Assembly: GCF_947495205.1 (NCBI RefSeq)
Contig: NZ_CANLXV010000016.1
Span: forward strand, 1 to 50,007
Length of the DNA: 50,007 nucleotides
Reading direction: 5' to 3'
Origin: an uncultured Polaribacter sp.
GTDB lineage: Bacteria > Bacteroidota > Bacteroidia > Flavobacteriales > Flavobacteriaceae
Shown: positions 24,197 through 33,069 of the stretch, in pieces
Numbering within the stretch: the stretch's first letter is position 1
Layout: every line of letters begins with the position of its first letter
The notes under the pieces: model-generated
Told to the model about the DNA's origin: nothing
The model's input: the letters and a program-made list of their open reading frames with translations, nothing else
The model's database searches: none
Position numbers and translations under genes: made by a program

Positions 24197-25042
24197 CTAA
24201 TAATCTCCTAAAGTAACTGGGTTTTGTGCTAAAGCATTTTCTAATTGCTCGTCATTTGGTGCCTTACCATGCCAAGCATGTGTATGCATCATATAATCTA
24301 CACCATTACCCATTTCTGTTGTTAATAAAATACAAACTGGTTTTCCTTTACCTGTTTTAGCTTTAGCTTCTGCTAAACCTGCTAAAATAGCTTCAATATC
24401 GTTACCTTTTTCTACTTCTAAAACGTCCCAACCAAAAGCTTCAAATTTTGCTTTAATGCTTCCCATTGGTAAAACATCATCTGTAGTACCGTCTATTTGT
24501 TTTCCGTTTAAATCTACAGTTGCAATTAAATTGTCTACTTTTTTTGCTGATGCATACATTATTGCTTCCCAGTTTTGACCTTCTTGCAACTCTCCATCTC
24601 CATGTAAAGTATACACAATTTTATCATCACCATTTAGTTTTTTTGCTTGTGCTACGCCTAAAGCTACAGACAAACCTTGTCCTAAAGAACCCGATGCAAT
24701 TCTAACTCCTGGCAAACCTTCGTGTGTTGTTGGATGACCTTGTAAACGAGAATCAATTAAACGAAATGTATTTAATTCTGCTACTGGAAAAAAACCTGAA
24801 TGTGCCAAAACACTATAAAAAACAGGAGAAATATGGCCGTTTGATAAAAAGAATAAATCTTCGTTTTTACCATCCATAGAAAATTCTGTAGAATAATCCA
24901 TTACTTCTTGATAAAGACAGGTAATAAACTCTGCACAACCTAAAGAACCTCCTGGATGACCAGAATTTACTTTATGTACCATTCTTAATATATCTCTACG
25001 AACTTGTTGTGTAAAATCTTGTAATTGTTGTGTTGTTGGCAT
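24197..25042 (-). CDS. Transketolase, N-terminal (thiamine diphosphate) subunit
   Basis: 281 residues covering only the first, thiamine-diphosphate-binding half of transketolase (pentose phosphate pathway). Visible: GGSLGCAEFITCLY, the cofactor motif HGDGELQEGQNWEA ... VDLNGKQIDG, and HAWHGKAPND near the end. It ends naturally (NPVTLGDY), as in the two-gene transketolases of Bacteroidota. The pyrimidine-binding C-terminal subunit should be a separate gene, usually next door, but downstream here come a terminator and bshA, so the partner must lie elsewhere in the genome. Not a frameshift: the next 150 bases have no matching frame. Confidence 0.93.
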   Translation of the reverse strand: MPTTQQLQDFTQQVRRDILRMVHKVNSGHPGGSLGCAEFITCLYQEVMDYSTEFSMDGKNEDLFFLSNGHISPVFYSVLAHSGFFPVAELNTFRLIDSRLQGHPTTHEGLPGVRIASGSLGQGLSVALGVAQAKKLNGDDKIVYTLHGDGELQEGQNWEAIMYASAKKVDNLIATVDLNGKQIDGTTDDVLPMGSIKAKFEAFGWDVLEVEKGNDIEAILAGLAEAKAKTGKGKPVCILLTTEMGNGVDYMMHTHAWHGKAPNDEQLENALAQNPVTLGDY

Positions 25043-25146
25043 TTTGTGATTGTATTTTTATGTTGACAAAAATACAAAAGTGATTGAATTTGAAATACTT
25101 TTACCAACTATTTATTTTACTTTTATTAACAGTCTGTTTTTTCTTT

Positions 25147-25271
25147 AAAAAAATATTTTTATTGGAATTGAGTAAGTGCGTTAGGGATTGTAGCAATTGT
25201 TTGAGCTCTTTTTTCTTTTTCTGAAAAAAAGCGAGTGCGAAAAGCCCGTTAAAACGCCCAAAAAAATATTT
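25147..25271. repeat. REP-like palindromic intergenic element with flanking 12-base direct repeats
   Basis: The stretch 25178-25259 starts GCGTTAGGG and ends CCCGTTAAAACGCCC, giving a nested imperfect stem with an inner arm near GCTCTTTTTTC / GAAAAAAAGCGAG. From memory, elements with AGGGATTG at one end and AAAAGCCC at the other are spread between genes in flavobacterial genomes; this is not verified. The element is flanked by identical 12-mers AAAAAAATATTT at 25147-25158 and 25260-25271. Confidence 0.4.
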
Positions 25272-25276
25272 AAATA

Positions 25277-26536
25277 TTAGGTTTTCTGTTTCTTTTTCTT
25301 TGCAGCAGGAAATAAAACGTTATTTAAAATTAAACGATATCCTGGTGATGTTGGGTGCAAATCTAACTCCGTTTTTGGATCGCCAACTCTGTGCGTGTAA
25401 TCTTCTGGATCATGACCACCATAAAAAGTAAACATGCCTTTTCCTTTGGTACCATGAATATAACGTGCTTCTCTGTTTACTTTATTTTCTCCTAAAACGA
25501 GCACGTTACTTTTTACGGTATTTCTATCAAAAGAAGTGGTTTGTCCCATAAAACCTTTTACTAAAACGGTATGATTTTGTGTTAACATTGTTGGCACAGG
25601 ATCCCACTTTGCAGAAAATTCTACTAAAGAAAAATAGTCTGATGTTTTTGGAATTTTACGTTTTCTTGTCATATCAATTGTAGAAAACTCGTAGGTTGTT
25701 GGACTTCTTACCAAATTAAAATTCTTAAACGCAAAGGTTTTATTAAAGTTGATAAGTGATTGGTAATTTGGTGCAGAAGCATCTCCATCAAACATAGCCT
25801 CTGCAATATCTACGCCTTCTGCAGACAAAGCAATATCAAAACTATCTGTGGCAGAACACATGGCAAACATAAAACCACCGCCAACAACATAATCTCTAAT
25901 TTTTTTTGCAACTGCCAATTTTTGTTCAGAAACTTTGTTGTAACCCAATTCTTTTGCTAATTTTTCTGCTCTTTGTTTGCCTTCTATGTACCATGGTGTT
26001 GCTCTAAAAGAACCGTAAAATTTGCCATATTGTCCTGTAAAATCTTCGTGATGCAAGTGCAACCACTCGTAAATTAAGAGTTTGTCTTCCAAAACTTCTT
26101 TATCGTAAATTACATCAAACGGAATTTCTGCATAGGTTAAGACCATAGTTACAGCATCATCCCAAGGCATTTTGTCTTTTGGAGAATATACGGCTATTTT
26201 TGGTGCTTTTTCTAAAGTTACAGCATCTTGATTAGAAGATGGTGAGGCAATTTCTTGCAAAATTAATTGCGATTTTGCGTCTGATATAACTTGATAAGAA
26301 ACACCACGAATTTTACATTCGTTTTCTACTAACTTGTTGTTTTCTATTAAAAATGCGCCACCATCATAATTTAGCAACCATTTAGATTTTAAGCCTGCTT
26401 CTAAAGAAAAATAGACAATTCCGTATGCTTTAAGGTGGTTTTTCTGGTTATCATCACTCATTGGAACATAAATAAATGATGCCCAAACAGCATTTGATAG
26501 TAATAAGAATGTTAATATTGTTAGTAGTTTTTTCAT
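25277..26536 (-). CDS. Exported protein with glutamine-amidotransferase-like fold, often labelled asparagine synthetase B
   Basis: 419 residues with a signal peptide (MKKLLTILTFLLLSNAVWA). From memory, close relatives in Flavobacteriia are deposited as asparagine synthetase B, but there is no N-terminal cysteine nucleophile and no SGGLDS ATP-pyrophosphatase motif, so that function is not supported. The pattern instead suggests a class I amidotransferase-like (ThuA/DUF4159-type) fold: KIAVYSPKDKMPWDDAVTMV, LLIYEWLHLHHEDFTG, a nucleophile-elbow-like VVGGGFMFAMCSATDS, and a C-terminal FYGGHDPEDYTHRVGDP. Whether the Cys is catalytic is open. It starts 8 bases after the toxin gene and may be partly read from that operon. 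Function unknown; periplasmic location likely. Confidence 0.72.
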   Translation of the reverse strand: MKKLLTILTFLLLSNAVWASFIYVPMSDDNQKNHLKAYGIVYFSLEAGLKSKWLLNYDGGAFLIENNKLVENECKIRGVSYQVISDAKSQLILQEIASPSSNQDAVTLEKAPKIAVYSPKDKMPWDDAVTMVLTYAEIPFDVIYDKEVLEDKLLIYEWLHLHHEDFTGQYGKFYGSFRATPWYIEGKQRAEKLAKELGYNKVSEQKLAVAKKIRDYVVGGGFMFAMCSATDSFDIALSAEGVDIAEAMFDGDASAPNYQSLINFNKTFAFKNFNLVRSPTTYEFSTIDMTRKRKIPKTSDYFSLVEFSAKWDPVPTMLTQNHTVLVKGFMGQTTSFDRNTVKSNVLVLGENKVNREARYIHGTKGKGMFTFYGGHDPEDYTHRVGDPKTELDLHPTSPGYRLILNNVLFPAAKKKKQKT

Positions 26537-26544
26537 TTATAAAT

Positions 26545-26964
26545 TTATAGACCCGAAATATAATTATCAGCGGTCATTACTGGTAATTTAGCATTTTTGA
26601 AATCTTTTAAATCTCTTGTTAATATAATTTCGCAATTTGAACTTATGGCAGAAAAATATTGAAGGCCATCCTCAAAATCTTTAAACAAATCGTCTGATAA
26701 ACCCCTATCTAAAATTTCGCTTGTTATTGGAATAATTTCAATTAAACTTTTTAAACTTGCAAAAACACTTCTTAATTCTTTATCAGAATTTAATTTTAAT
26801 CTAGAACAAATGTAATAAGCATTAGCAAAGGATAGTGAGCTTGTTTTTAAAATTATTTTTTTAGTATCTGCTAACGAGAATATTTTATTTGCCTCCTTAT
26901 AAAAAAGTTTCCTTTTCGTTATAAAGTCTATGATAATATTTGTGTCAACAAAGATAACTTTCAA
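26545..26964 (-). CDS. PIN-domain toxin of a type II toxin-antitoxin pair (VapC-like)
   Basis: 139 residues. PIN-domain ribonuclease features: FVDTNIIIDFITKR with the first metal-binding aspartate, a mid-protein acidic residue region (ELRSVFASLKS), DDLFKDFEDGLQYFSAI with acidic residues, and LTRDLKDFKNAKLPVMTADNY at the end. Such proteins cleave RNA using Mg2+ when freed from the antitoxin. The start codon lies 1 base after the antitoxin stop, the usual translational coupling. The RNA target cannot be told from sequence. Confidence 0.9.
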   Translation of the reverse strand: MKVIFVDTNIIIDFITKRKLFYKEANKIFSLADTKKIILKTSSLSFANAYYICSRLKLNSDKELRSVFASLKSLIEIIPITSEILDRGLSDDLFKDFEDGLQYFSAISSNCEIILTRDLKDFKNAKLPVMTADNYISGL

Positions 26965-26965
26965 A

Positions 26966-27223
26966 CTATTTATATTTTTCCATTAAATACTCATATTTAG
27001 CTTTGTTATAATCAAAATCCTCTGGAACTTTAATAGAACCACTTAAGCTTTTTACTAATGGCGTAATCTCTATCTCCTCTTTATTTCTTTCTATTTTTGA
27101 ACTAGTAATAGCCGCTAAATAATTTTCTATCAATCTAGACAAACTAGTTTGCTGCTCTTTTGCATACGCTTTAGCTTGTTCTATAACAGTTTTATCTAGT
27201 TTTAATGTGAGTTTAGAATCCAT
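26966..27223 (-). CDS. Antitoxin of the PIN-toxin pair (DUF6364-like, ribbon-helix-helix)
   Basis: 85 residues. The N-terminal 45 residues (MDSKLTLKLDKTVIEQAKAY, then SLSRLIENYLAAI) have the beta-strand-helix-helix pattern of ribbon-helix-helix antitoxins related to DUF6364. The C-terminal half (SLSGSIKVPEDFDYNKAKYE) is the kind of tail that wraps the toxin. First gene of the operon; its promoter carries a perfect inverted repeat around the -10, fitting autorepression. Confidence 0.85.
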   Translation of the reverse strand: MDSKLTLKLDKTVIEQAKAYAKEQQTSLSRLIENYLAAITSSKIERNKEEIEITPLVKSLSGSIKVPEDFDYNKAKYEYLMEKYK

Positions 27224-27234
27224 AATACTTTAAT

Positions 27235-27269
27235 TTATACGTACAAATATAATAAATTGTTACGTATAA
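27235..27269 (-). promoter_or_regulatory. Toxin-antitoxin promoter with inverted-repeat operator around the -10
   Basis: Perfect 9-base inverted repeat TTATACGTA (27235-27243) / TACGTATAA (27261-27269), 17 bases between the arms. On the minus strand a full-consensus TATATTTG -10 (27251-27244) lies between the arms. Antitoxin binding to both arms would block the promoter. Confidence 0.7.
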
Positions 27270-27285
27270 TTTAAATTAAGAGATG

Positions 27286-28797
27286 TTAAAAAGGCACATC
27301 ATCTTCTCCAAAAGCATCCTTTGGTTCTATTCTTTGATTTACAGTAGTTTCATCATCAAAAGGATTGTTCATAGAAGATTGGAATTCTGAGCTAAAACCT
27401 TCTTCTAAATCCGAGAATTTTGCCAAATGACCCGTAAATTTTAAACGAATATTATCTAAACCACCGTTTCTATGTTTTGCCACAATAAATTCTCCTTGGC
27501 CTTCACATGGTGAGTGATCATCATCATCCCACTCTGTCATTCCGTAATATTCTGGTCTAAAAATAAAACTTACAATATCTGCATCTTGCTCAATGGCACC
27601 AGATTCACGTAAATCTGATAATAATGGTCTTTTAGAGCCACCACGTGTTTCTACAGCACGCGATAATTGAGAAAGTGCAATTACAGGTACTTCTAATTCT
27701 TTTGCTAAGGCCTTTAAATTTCTAGAAATCATAGAGATTTCCTGTTCACGGTTTCCTCCTGCTTTTCCGCCAGCTGTCATTAACTGTAAATAGTCAATTA
27801 CAATAATTCTAACATTGTGTTGCGATACTAATCTTCTAGCTTTTGCACGTAAATCAAAAATAGAAAGCGATGGTGTATCATCTATAAAAATAGGTGCGTC
27901 AGACAGTTTTTTAACTTTTACGTTTAGCTGTTCCCACTCATGTGGTTCTAAATTTCCTTTTCTTAATTTTTCTGAAGTTAAGCCAGTTTCTGAAGAAATC
28001 ATACGTGTAATTAACTGTACAGAAGACATCTCTAATGAGAAAACAGCAACTCCGTGGTTAAAATCTATGGCCATATTTTTTGCCATAGAAATTACAAAAG
28101 CCGTTTTTCCCATACCAGGTCTTGCAGCAATAATTACCAAATCAGACGGTTGCCAACCAGAAGTTAAGGCATCTAATTTTGTAAAACCTGTTGCCAAACC
28201 AGACATCCCTTCTTGATTACCAATTTCTTGAATCTTTTTTAAGGCTTGTTTCACCAAAGAACCTGCATCTTCAGAAGATTTTTTAAGGTTTCCTTGGGTA
28301 ACTTCAAAAAGTTTTCCTTCGGCATCATCTAATAAATCAAATACATCTGTACTTTCATCATAGGCGTTTTCTATAATTTCACTAGAAATAGAAATTAGTT
28401 TACGCTGTATGTATTTTTGAAGAATAATACGTGCATGAAACTCAATATGCGCAGAAGATGCTACTTTTTGCGTTAAACGAATCAGGAAAAAATCGCCTCC
28501 AACAAAATCTAATTTTCCATTCTTTTTTAAAAGGTTAGAAACGGTAAGTAAATCTATAGGTTGTGAGTTTTGGAATAACTCATAAATGGCAGCATACACT
28601 TCTTGATGTTTTTGATCGTAAAATGCATCTGAACTTAAAATATCAATTACGTCATCAATTCCTTTTTTGTCAATCATCATTGCACCTAAAACAGCTTCTT
28701 CTAATTCTACTGCTTGTGGCGGAATTTTACCTTTTTCAAGACTAATAATTCTAGATTTATCTATTTTTTGACCAGAAATTGCATTTGATTTTTCCAT
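27286..28797 (-). CDS. dnaB: Replicative DNA helicase DnaB
   Basis: Hexameric helicase that unwinds DNA at the replication fork. 503 residues, no intein. N-terminal domain from about 25-130 (PPQAVELEEAVLGAMMID), linker helix, then the RecA-type ATPase: Walker A ARPGMGKTAF, Walker B IIVIDYLQLM, arginine finger region LSDLRESGAIEQDADIV. The acidic C-terminal tail ends AFGEDDVPF, similar to the SSB-type tails seen in related helicases. Transcribed alone on the minus strand, just upstream of the toxin-antitoxin operon. Confidence 0.97.
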   Translation of the reverse strand: MEKSNAISGQKIDKSRIISLEKGKIPPQAVELEEAVLGAMMIDKKGIDDVIDILSSDAFYDQKHQEVYAAIYELFQNSQPIDLLTVSNLLKKNGKLDFVGGDFFLIRLTQKVASSAHIEFHARIILQKYIQRKLISISSEIIENAYDESTDVFDLLDDAEGKLFEVTQGNLKKSSEDAGSLVKQALKKIQEIGNQEGMSGLATGFTKLDALTSGWQPSDLVIIAARPGMGKTAFVISMAKNMAIDFNHGVAVFSLEMSSVQLITRMISSETGLTSEKLRKGNLEPHEWEQLNVKVKKLSDAPIFIDDTPSLSIFDLRAKARRLVSQHNVRIIVIDYLQLMTAGGKAGGNREQEISMISRNLKALAKELEVPVIALSQLSRAVETRGGSKRPLLSDLRESGAIEQDADIVSFIFRPEYYGMTEWDDDDHSPCEGQGEFIVAKHRNGGLDNIRLKFTGHLAKFSDLEEGFSSEFQSSMNNPFDDETTVNQRIEPKDAFGEDDVPF

Positions 28798-28935
28798 GGC
28801 TACAAATGTACTTTTTTAGGTTGATTGTGCTTTGTTAAACTTGGTTTTTATTTGTTGACATTTATTGTAAACTAAATTGTTATTATCTTGTTAATAACCA
28901 GTTCACTTCTGTTTCAATTTATTATTTTAGCAAAA

Positions 28936-30012
28936 ATGAAATGGAATAAAAAACATATTTTTCTGGCTATTTTACTGCCTTTTCAGGTTTTATTAGTGCA
29001 ATTGGCTGCTAATAACCCTAATTTTATAGAAAGGTATTATTCCAACGGAATTTACCCGTACATTTCTAAGTTTTTAAGAATTGTTTTGGGTTGGTTGCCT
29101 TTTTCTTTTGGTGATGTTTTGTTGGCTTTCCTCCTATTTATTTTCTTGCTATTTTTATATCGTCTTATAAAAAGCAAATTTAAAAATTGTGTCCCAAAAT
29201 TTATACATTTTTTTGCAGTTTTGTCCGTAATTTATTTTTGTTTTTATCTTTTCTGGGGCTTAAACTATTACAGAAAACCATTAGCAGAAAATCTAAATTA
29301 TCAACAAAAAAAATACACCACTACACAACTTTTAAAAGTAACAGAAAGCATTGTTGAAAAACTAAATTTTTATCAATTTAAAATTACAAATAATGATACT
29401 GTAAAGGTTGTAAACCCATACAAGCAAAAGGAAATGTACAAAATGGCTGTTTTAGGATATACCAATTTAGAAACCGATTTTCCGCAGTTAAAATATCAAT
29501 ACAAATCTGTAAAAAGTTCTTTAATGAGTTTGTTACAAACGTATAATGGCACTTCAGGTTATTTAAATCCGCTAACTGGCGAGGCTCAAGTAAATGATAA
29601 AATTCCAAAAACGAGTTACCCAACCACTGTTTGTCATGAAATGGCGCATCAAATTGGTTTTGCTGCAGAAAATGAAGCAAATTTTGTGGGTTTCTTAGCT
29701 GCCAATTATAACGAAGATATTTATTTTAAATATGCAAGTTACAGAATGGCTTTTAGTTATTGTATTTCTGAATTACGAAAAAGAGATTCTAAATTATCAA
29801 AAAAACTTTGGCAAAAGGTAAATAAAGGAATAGTGAAAGATTTTAATGCTAGTTATCAGTTTTGGCAAGAATATAAAAATCCGTTTGAACCTATTGTGAA
29901 AAAAGGTTACAATGCCTACTTAAAAGCCAATAAACAAGACAAAGGCATTGCTTCTTATAATTATGTAGTGGATTTGTTGATTACTTATTTTGAAACTTCT
30001 AAAAATCTCTAA
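28936..30012 (+). CDS. DUF3810 domain-containing membrane protein
   Basis: About 358 residues from the ATG at 28936 (MKWNKKHIFLAILLPFQVLL); an upstream TTG at 28888 would give a longer but unlikely start. Three hydrophobic helices (about 8-25, 55-78 and 92-112) precede a soluble domain. A zinc-protease-like motif is visible: TTVCHEMAHQIGFAAENEAN, i.e. HExxH with an E further on, so a membrane-bound metallopeptidase is possible. The DUF3810 family has no established function that I know. Monocistronic in appearance, divergent from dnaB. Confidence 0.85.
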   Translation: MKWNKKHIFLAILLPFQVLLVQLAANNPNFIERYYSNGIYPYISKFLRIVLGWLPFSFGDVLLAFLLFIFLLFLYRLIKSKFKNCVPKFIHFFAVLSVIYFCFYLFWGLNYYRKPLAENLNYQQKKYTTTQLLKVTESIVEKLNFYQFKITNNDTVKVVNPYKQKEMYKMAVLGYTNLETDFPQLKYQYKSVKSSLMSLLQTYNGTSGYLNPLTGEAQVNDKIPKTSYPTTVCHEMAHQIGFAAENEANFVGFLAANYNEDIYFKYASYRMAFSYCISELRKRDSKLSKKLWQKVNKGIVKDFNASYQFWQEYKNPFEPIVKKGYNAYLKANKQDKGIASYNYVVDLLITYFETSKNL

Positions 30013-30027
30013 ATTTCCTAAAAATAT

Positions 30028-30048
30028 GTTAAAATGAATCATTTTAAC
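30028..30048. promoter_or_regulatory. 21-base perfect palindrome in the intergenic region
   Basis: GTTAAAATGA-A-TCATTTTAAC, 15 bases after the DUF3810 stop and 56 bases before the next gene. No T tract follows, so it looks more like a protein-binding site than a terminator, though a weak terminator is possible. Confidence 0.4.
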
Positions 30049-30104
30049 TGCTTTCCAATTTCATAGTAATAAATTTATCAATAATTCAAATTAATATCTA
30101 CTTC

Positions 30105-33065
30105 ATGAAAAAACTATTTTTCTTACTCTTTTTCTTGTCGCTTTCCATCGCAAATGCGCAAGATTATTTTCCAACAGATGCAGGAGTAAAAACCACAGAA
30201 AACACACAAACAGCATTTACCAATGCTACTATTTATGTAACATCCAAAAAAGTTATTAAAAAGGGAACTTTACTTATAGAAAACGGCAAAGTTGTTGCCA
30301 TTGGAAGATCTGTAAAAGTGCCTAACAATGCAAAAACCATCAATTTAGAAAGCAAAACCATTTACCCTTCTTTTGTAGATATTTATTCAAACTTCGGAAT
30401 TAAAAAACCAAGCAGAAAAACAAGCAATTCTAGAAGAACACAATATGAAGCTTCTAGAGAAGGCTATTATTGGAATGATCATATTAGGCCAGATGTAAAT
30501 CCGTTAAAAGATTTTTCTTTTGATGCAAAACAAGCTAAAGAATTCATAGATGCTGGTTTTGGTGTAGTAAATACTCATATGGAAGATGGTATTATAAGAG
30601 GTAATGGTTTATTGGTTGCTTTAAATCCTAATTCTTCTGATGCATACAGAATTTTAAATACCAAATCTGCGCAATATTTATCCTTTAATAAAAGTGCTAC
30701 TTCTTTGCAAGTGTATCCTGGTTCTATAATGGGTGCAATGGCTTTGTTAAGGCAAACCTATAATGATGCTTCTTGGTATGCTAAAGGAAACATGAAAAAT
30801 AAAGATTTGGCTTTAGAGGCATTGAATGATAATAAAAATTTAGTACAAATATTTAAAACTTCTAACTTGTTAGACGCTTTTAGAGCAGATAAAGTGGGTG
30901 ACGAATTTGGAATTCAATACACAATTGTTGGTTCTGGAGACGAATATGAAAGAGTAAAGGATGTAAAAAAGACCAATGCAAATTTTGTAATTCCTATTAA
31001 TTTTAGCAGTGCTTATGACGTTTCTAATCCGCTTTTAGCGCAAAAAATTTCTTTAAGAGATATGCGTAAATGGAATCAAGAACCGTCTAATTTAAAAGTT
31101 TTAGCAGAAAACGGAGTAAACTTTGCTTTAACAACAAATAGCTTAAAATCTATTAAATCATTTCACAAGAACTTGCAAAAAGCTATCAAATATGGCTTTA
31201 GTAAAGAAAAGGCTTTAGAGGCTCTAACTTCTATTCCTGCAAATATTTTAGGAAATTCTAAAATTGGTAATTTAAACCAAGGCAGTTATGCCAATTTTAT
31301 AATTACTTCTGGTGATATTTTTGATGCTAAAACTACACTTTATGAAAACTGGGTTCAAGGCGCAAAAAATATAGTAAATGATATGTCTATTAAAGATTTA
31401 TCTGGTAACTACATGCTTTCTGTAAATAATAAGTCTTATAATTTAATTATTTCAGGAAAAGGTGCCAAACAAACCGCTGTTGTAAAATTAGACGATAAAA
31501 AAATAAAGTCTACATTTTCTTTTAAAGACAATTGGATTTCCATTACGTTAAATGAAGATAGTGGTTACACAAGAATGATGGGGCAAACTATTAATGCTGC
31601 AAACGTTATGCAAGGTACTGCTTTTGATACTTTAGGAAATGAAACTTATTGGTCTGCCAGCAAAAAAGTAAAAAAAGAAAGCAAGAAAAAAAGTAGCAAA
31701 AAAACAAAAGAGAAAAAAATTGTTGTGCTTCCTGTAAGTTACCCTAATTTAGGTTTTGGAAATTACGAATTACCGAAAACAGAAACTATTTTAATTAAAA
31801 ACGCTACCGTTTGGACAAGTGAAGATGCAGGAATTTTAAAAAACACAGATGTTTTATTAAAAGATGGAAAAATTGAAAAAATTGGTAAAAATTTACAAGC
31901 AAGAGGTGCTAAATTAATTGATGGTACCAACAAACATTTAACGGCGGGTATTGTAGATGAACATTCTCATATTGCAACATCTGCAGTAAATGAATGGGCA
32001 CAAAATTCTACAGCAGAAGTTACTATAGAAGATGTGGTTGATCCTAATGATATTAATATTTACAGAAACCTTTCTGGAGGAACCACTACTGCTCAAATTT
32101 TACACGGTTCTGCAAATCCTATTGGTGGACGTTCTGCAATCATTAAATTAAAATGGGGAGAAAACGCAGAAAATATGATTTATAACAATTCGCCAAAATT
32201 TATAAAATTTGCTTTAGGAGAAAATGTAAAACAATCTAGAAGTCCTAATGGAACGCGTTTTCCACAAACAAGAATGGGTGTAGAACAATTGTTTGTAGAT
32301 TATTTTACAAGAGCAAAAGAATATGATGCGCTTAAAAAAAGTGGAAAACCTTACAGAAAAGATGACGAAATGGAAACATTAGCAGAAATTTTAAACGGAG
32401 AACGTCATATTTCTTGTCATTCTTATGTGCAGTCAGAAATTAATATGCTAATGAAAGTTGCAGACAAAATGGGCTTTAAAGTAAATACATTCACGCATAT
32501 TTTAGAAGGTTACAAAGTTGCAGATAAAATGAAACAACATGGTGTTGGCGGCTCTACTTTTTCTGATTGGTGGGCGTATAAATACGAAGTAAATGATGCC
32601 ATACCATATAATGCAGCTATTATGCATAACGCAGGTGTAACTGTTGCTATAAATTCAGATGATAGAGAGATGTCTAGACGTTTGAATCAAGAAGCCGCTA
32701 AAACTATAAAATATGGTGGAATGTCTGAATTGGATGCATGGAAAACAGTCACAATAAACCCTGCAAAATTGTTACATTTAGATGATAGAGTTGGTAGTAT
32801 TAAAGAAGGCAAAAATGCAGATGTAGTTTTATGGAGCCATCACCCAATGTCTATTTATACCAAAGCAGAAAAAACCATTATAGATGGTAGAATTTTCTTT
32901 GATAGAACAAAAGACAAAGAAAAGCGCGTAGCAATTCAAAAAGAAAAAAGTACACTAATAAATATGATGCTGAATGAAAAAATGAATGGTGGTAAAACCA
33001 AACCACCAATGATTAGAGAAGACAGAAATTTTGAATGTGATACTTTAGAAGAACTTAAAAACTAA
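30105..33065 (+). CDS. Exported amidohydrolase-superfamily protein, tandem domains
   Basis: 986 residues with signal peptide MKKLFFLLFFLSLSIANAQ. Two amidohydrolase-like halves. The N-terminal half (about 30-430) keeps the fold signature (TIYPSFVDIYSNFG) but the metal-binding HxH is replaced by IYS, so it is probably not catalytic. The C-terminal half (about 560-960) keeps the metal ligands: VDEHSHIATS, ERHISCHSYVQS, TFTHILEGYK and AINSDDREMSR, and ends with the composite beta-sheet signature GSIKEGKNADVVLWS. Predicted periplasmic hydrolase of a cyclic amide, peptide or similar bond; substrate unknown. A lysine-rich linker (residues about 522-545) joins the halves. Four bases separate it from the related gene that follows, so the two form an operon. 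Confidence 0.88.
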   Translation: MKKLFFLLFFLSLSIANAQDYFPTDAGVKTTENTQTAFTNATIYVTSKKVIKKGTLLIENGKVVAIGRSVKVPNNAKTINLESKTIYPSFVDIYSNFGIKKPSRKTSNSRRTQYEASREGYYWNDHIRPDVNPLKDFSFDAKQAKEFIDAGFGVVNTHMEDGIIRGNGLLVALNPNSSDAYRILNTKSAQYLSFNKSATSLQVYPGSIMGAMALLRQTYNDASWYAKGNMKNKDLALEALNDNKNLVQIFKTSNLLDAFRADKVGDEFGIQYTIVGSGDEYERVKDVKKTNANFVIPINFSSAYDVSNPLLAQKISLRDMRKWNQEPSNLKVLAENGVNFALTTNSLKSIKSFHKNLQKAIKYGFSKEKALEALTSIPANILGNSKIGNLNQGSYANFIITSGDIFDAKTTLYENWVQGAKNIVNDMSIKDLSGNYMLSVNNKSYNLIISGKGAKQTAVVKLDDKKIKSTFSFKDNWISITLNEDSGYTRMMGQTINAANVMQGTAFDTLGNETYWSASKKVKKESKKKSSKKTKEKKIVVLPVSYPNLGFGNYELPKTETILIKNATVWTSEDAGILKNTDVLLKDGKIEKIGKNLQARGAKLIDGTNKHLTAGIVDEHSHIATSAVNEWAQNSTAEVTIEDVVDPNDINIYRNLSGGTTTAQILHGSANPIGGRSAIIKLKWGENAENMIYNNSPKFIKFALGENVKQSRSPNGTRFPQTRMGVEQLFVDYFTRAKEYDALKKSGKPYRKDDEMETLAEILNGERHISCHSYVQSEINMLMKVADKMGFKVNTFTHILEGYKVADKMKQHGVGGSTFSDWWAYKYEVNDAIPYNAAIMHNAGVTVAINSDDREMSRRLNQEAAKTIKYGGMSELDAWKTVTINPAKLLHLDDRVGSIKEGKNADVVLWSHHPMSIYTKAEKTIIDGRIFFDRTKDKEKRVAIQKEKSTLINMMLNEKMNGGKTKPPMIREDRNFECDTLEELKN

Positions 33066-33069
33066 AACC

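Noticed and set aside
26545..27223. Toxin-antitoxin pair as part of a prophage or integrative element
   Set aside because: No integrase, attachment-site repeats or other mobile genes surround it; dnaB is the chromosomal housekeeping copy.
28888..28935. TTG at 28888 as start of the DUF3810 protein
   Set aside because: It adds 16 residues before a normal ATG whose product begins with a typical positively charged N-terminus and membrane helix.
30105..32000. Degenerate first half of the amidohydrolase as a sign of a pseudogene
   Set aside because: The frame is open over 986 codons with a signal peptide and intact second half, so it is a functional gene with a non-catalytic domain.
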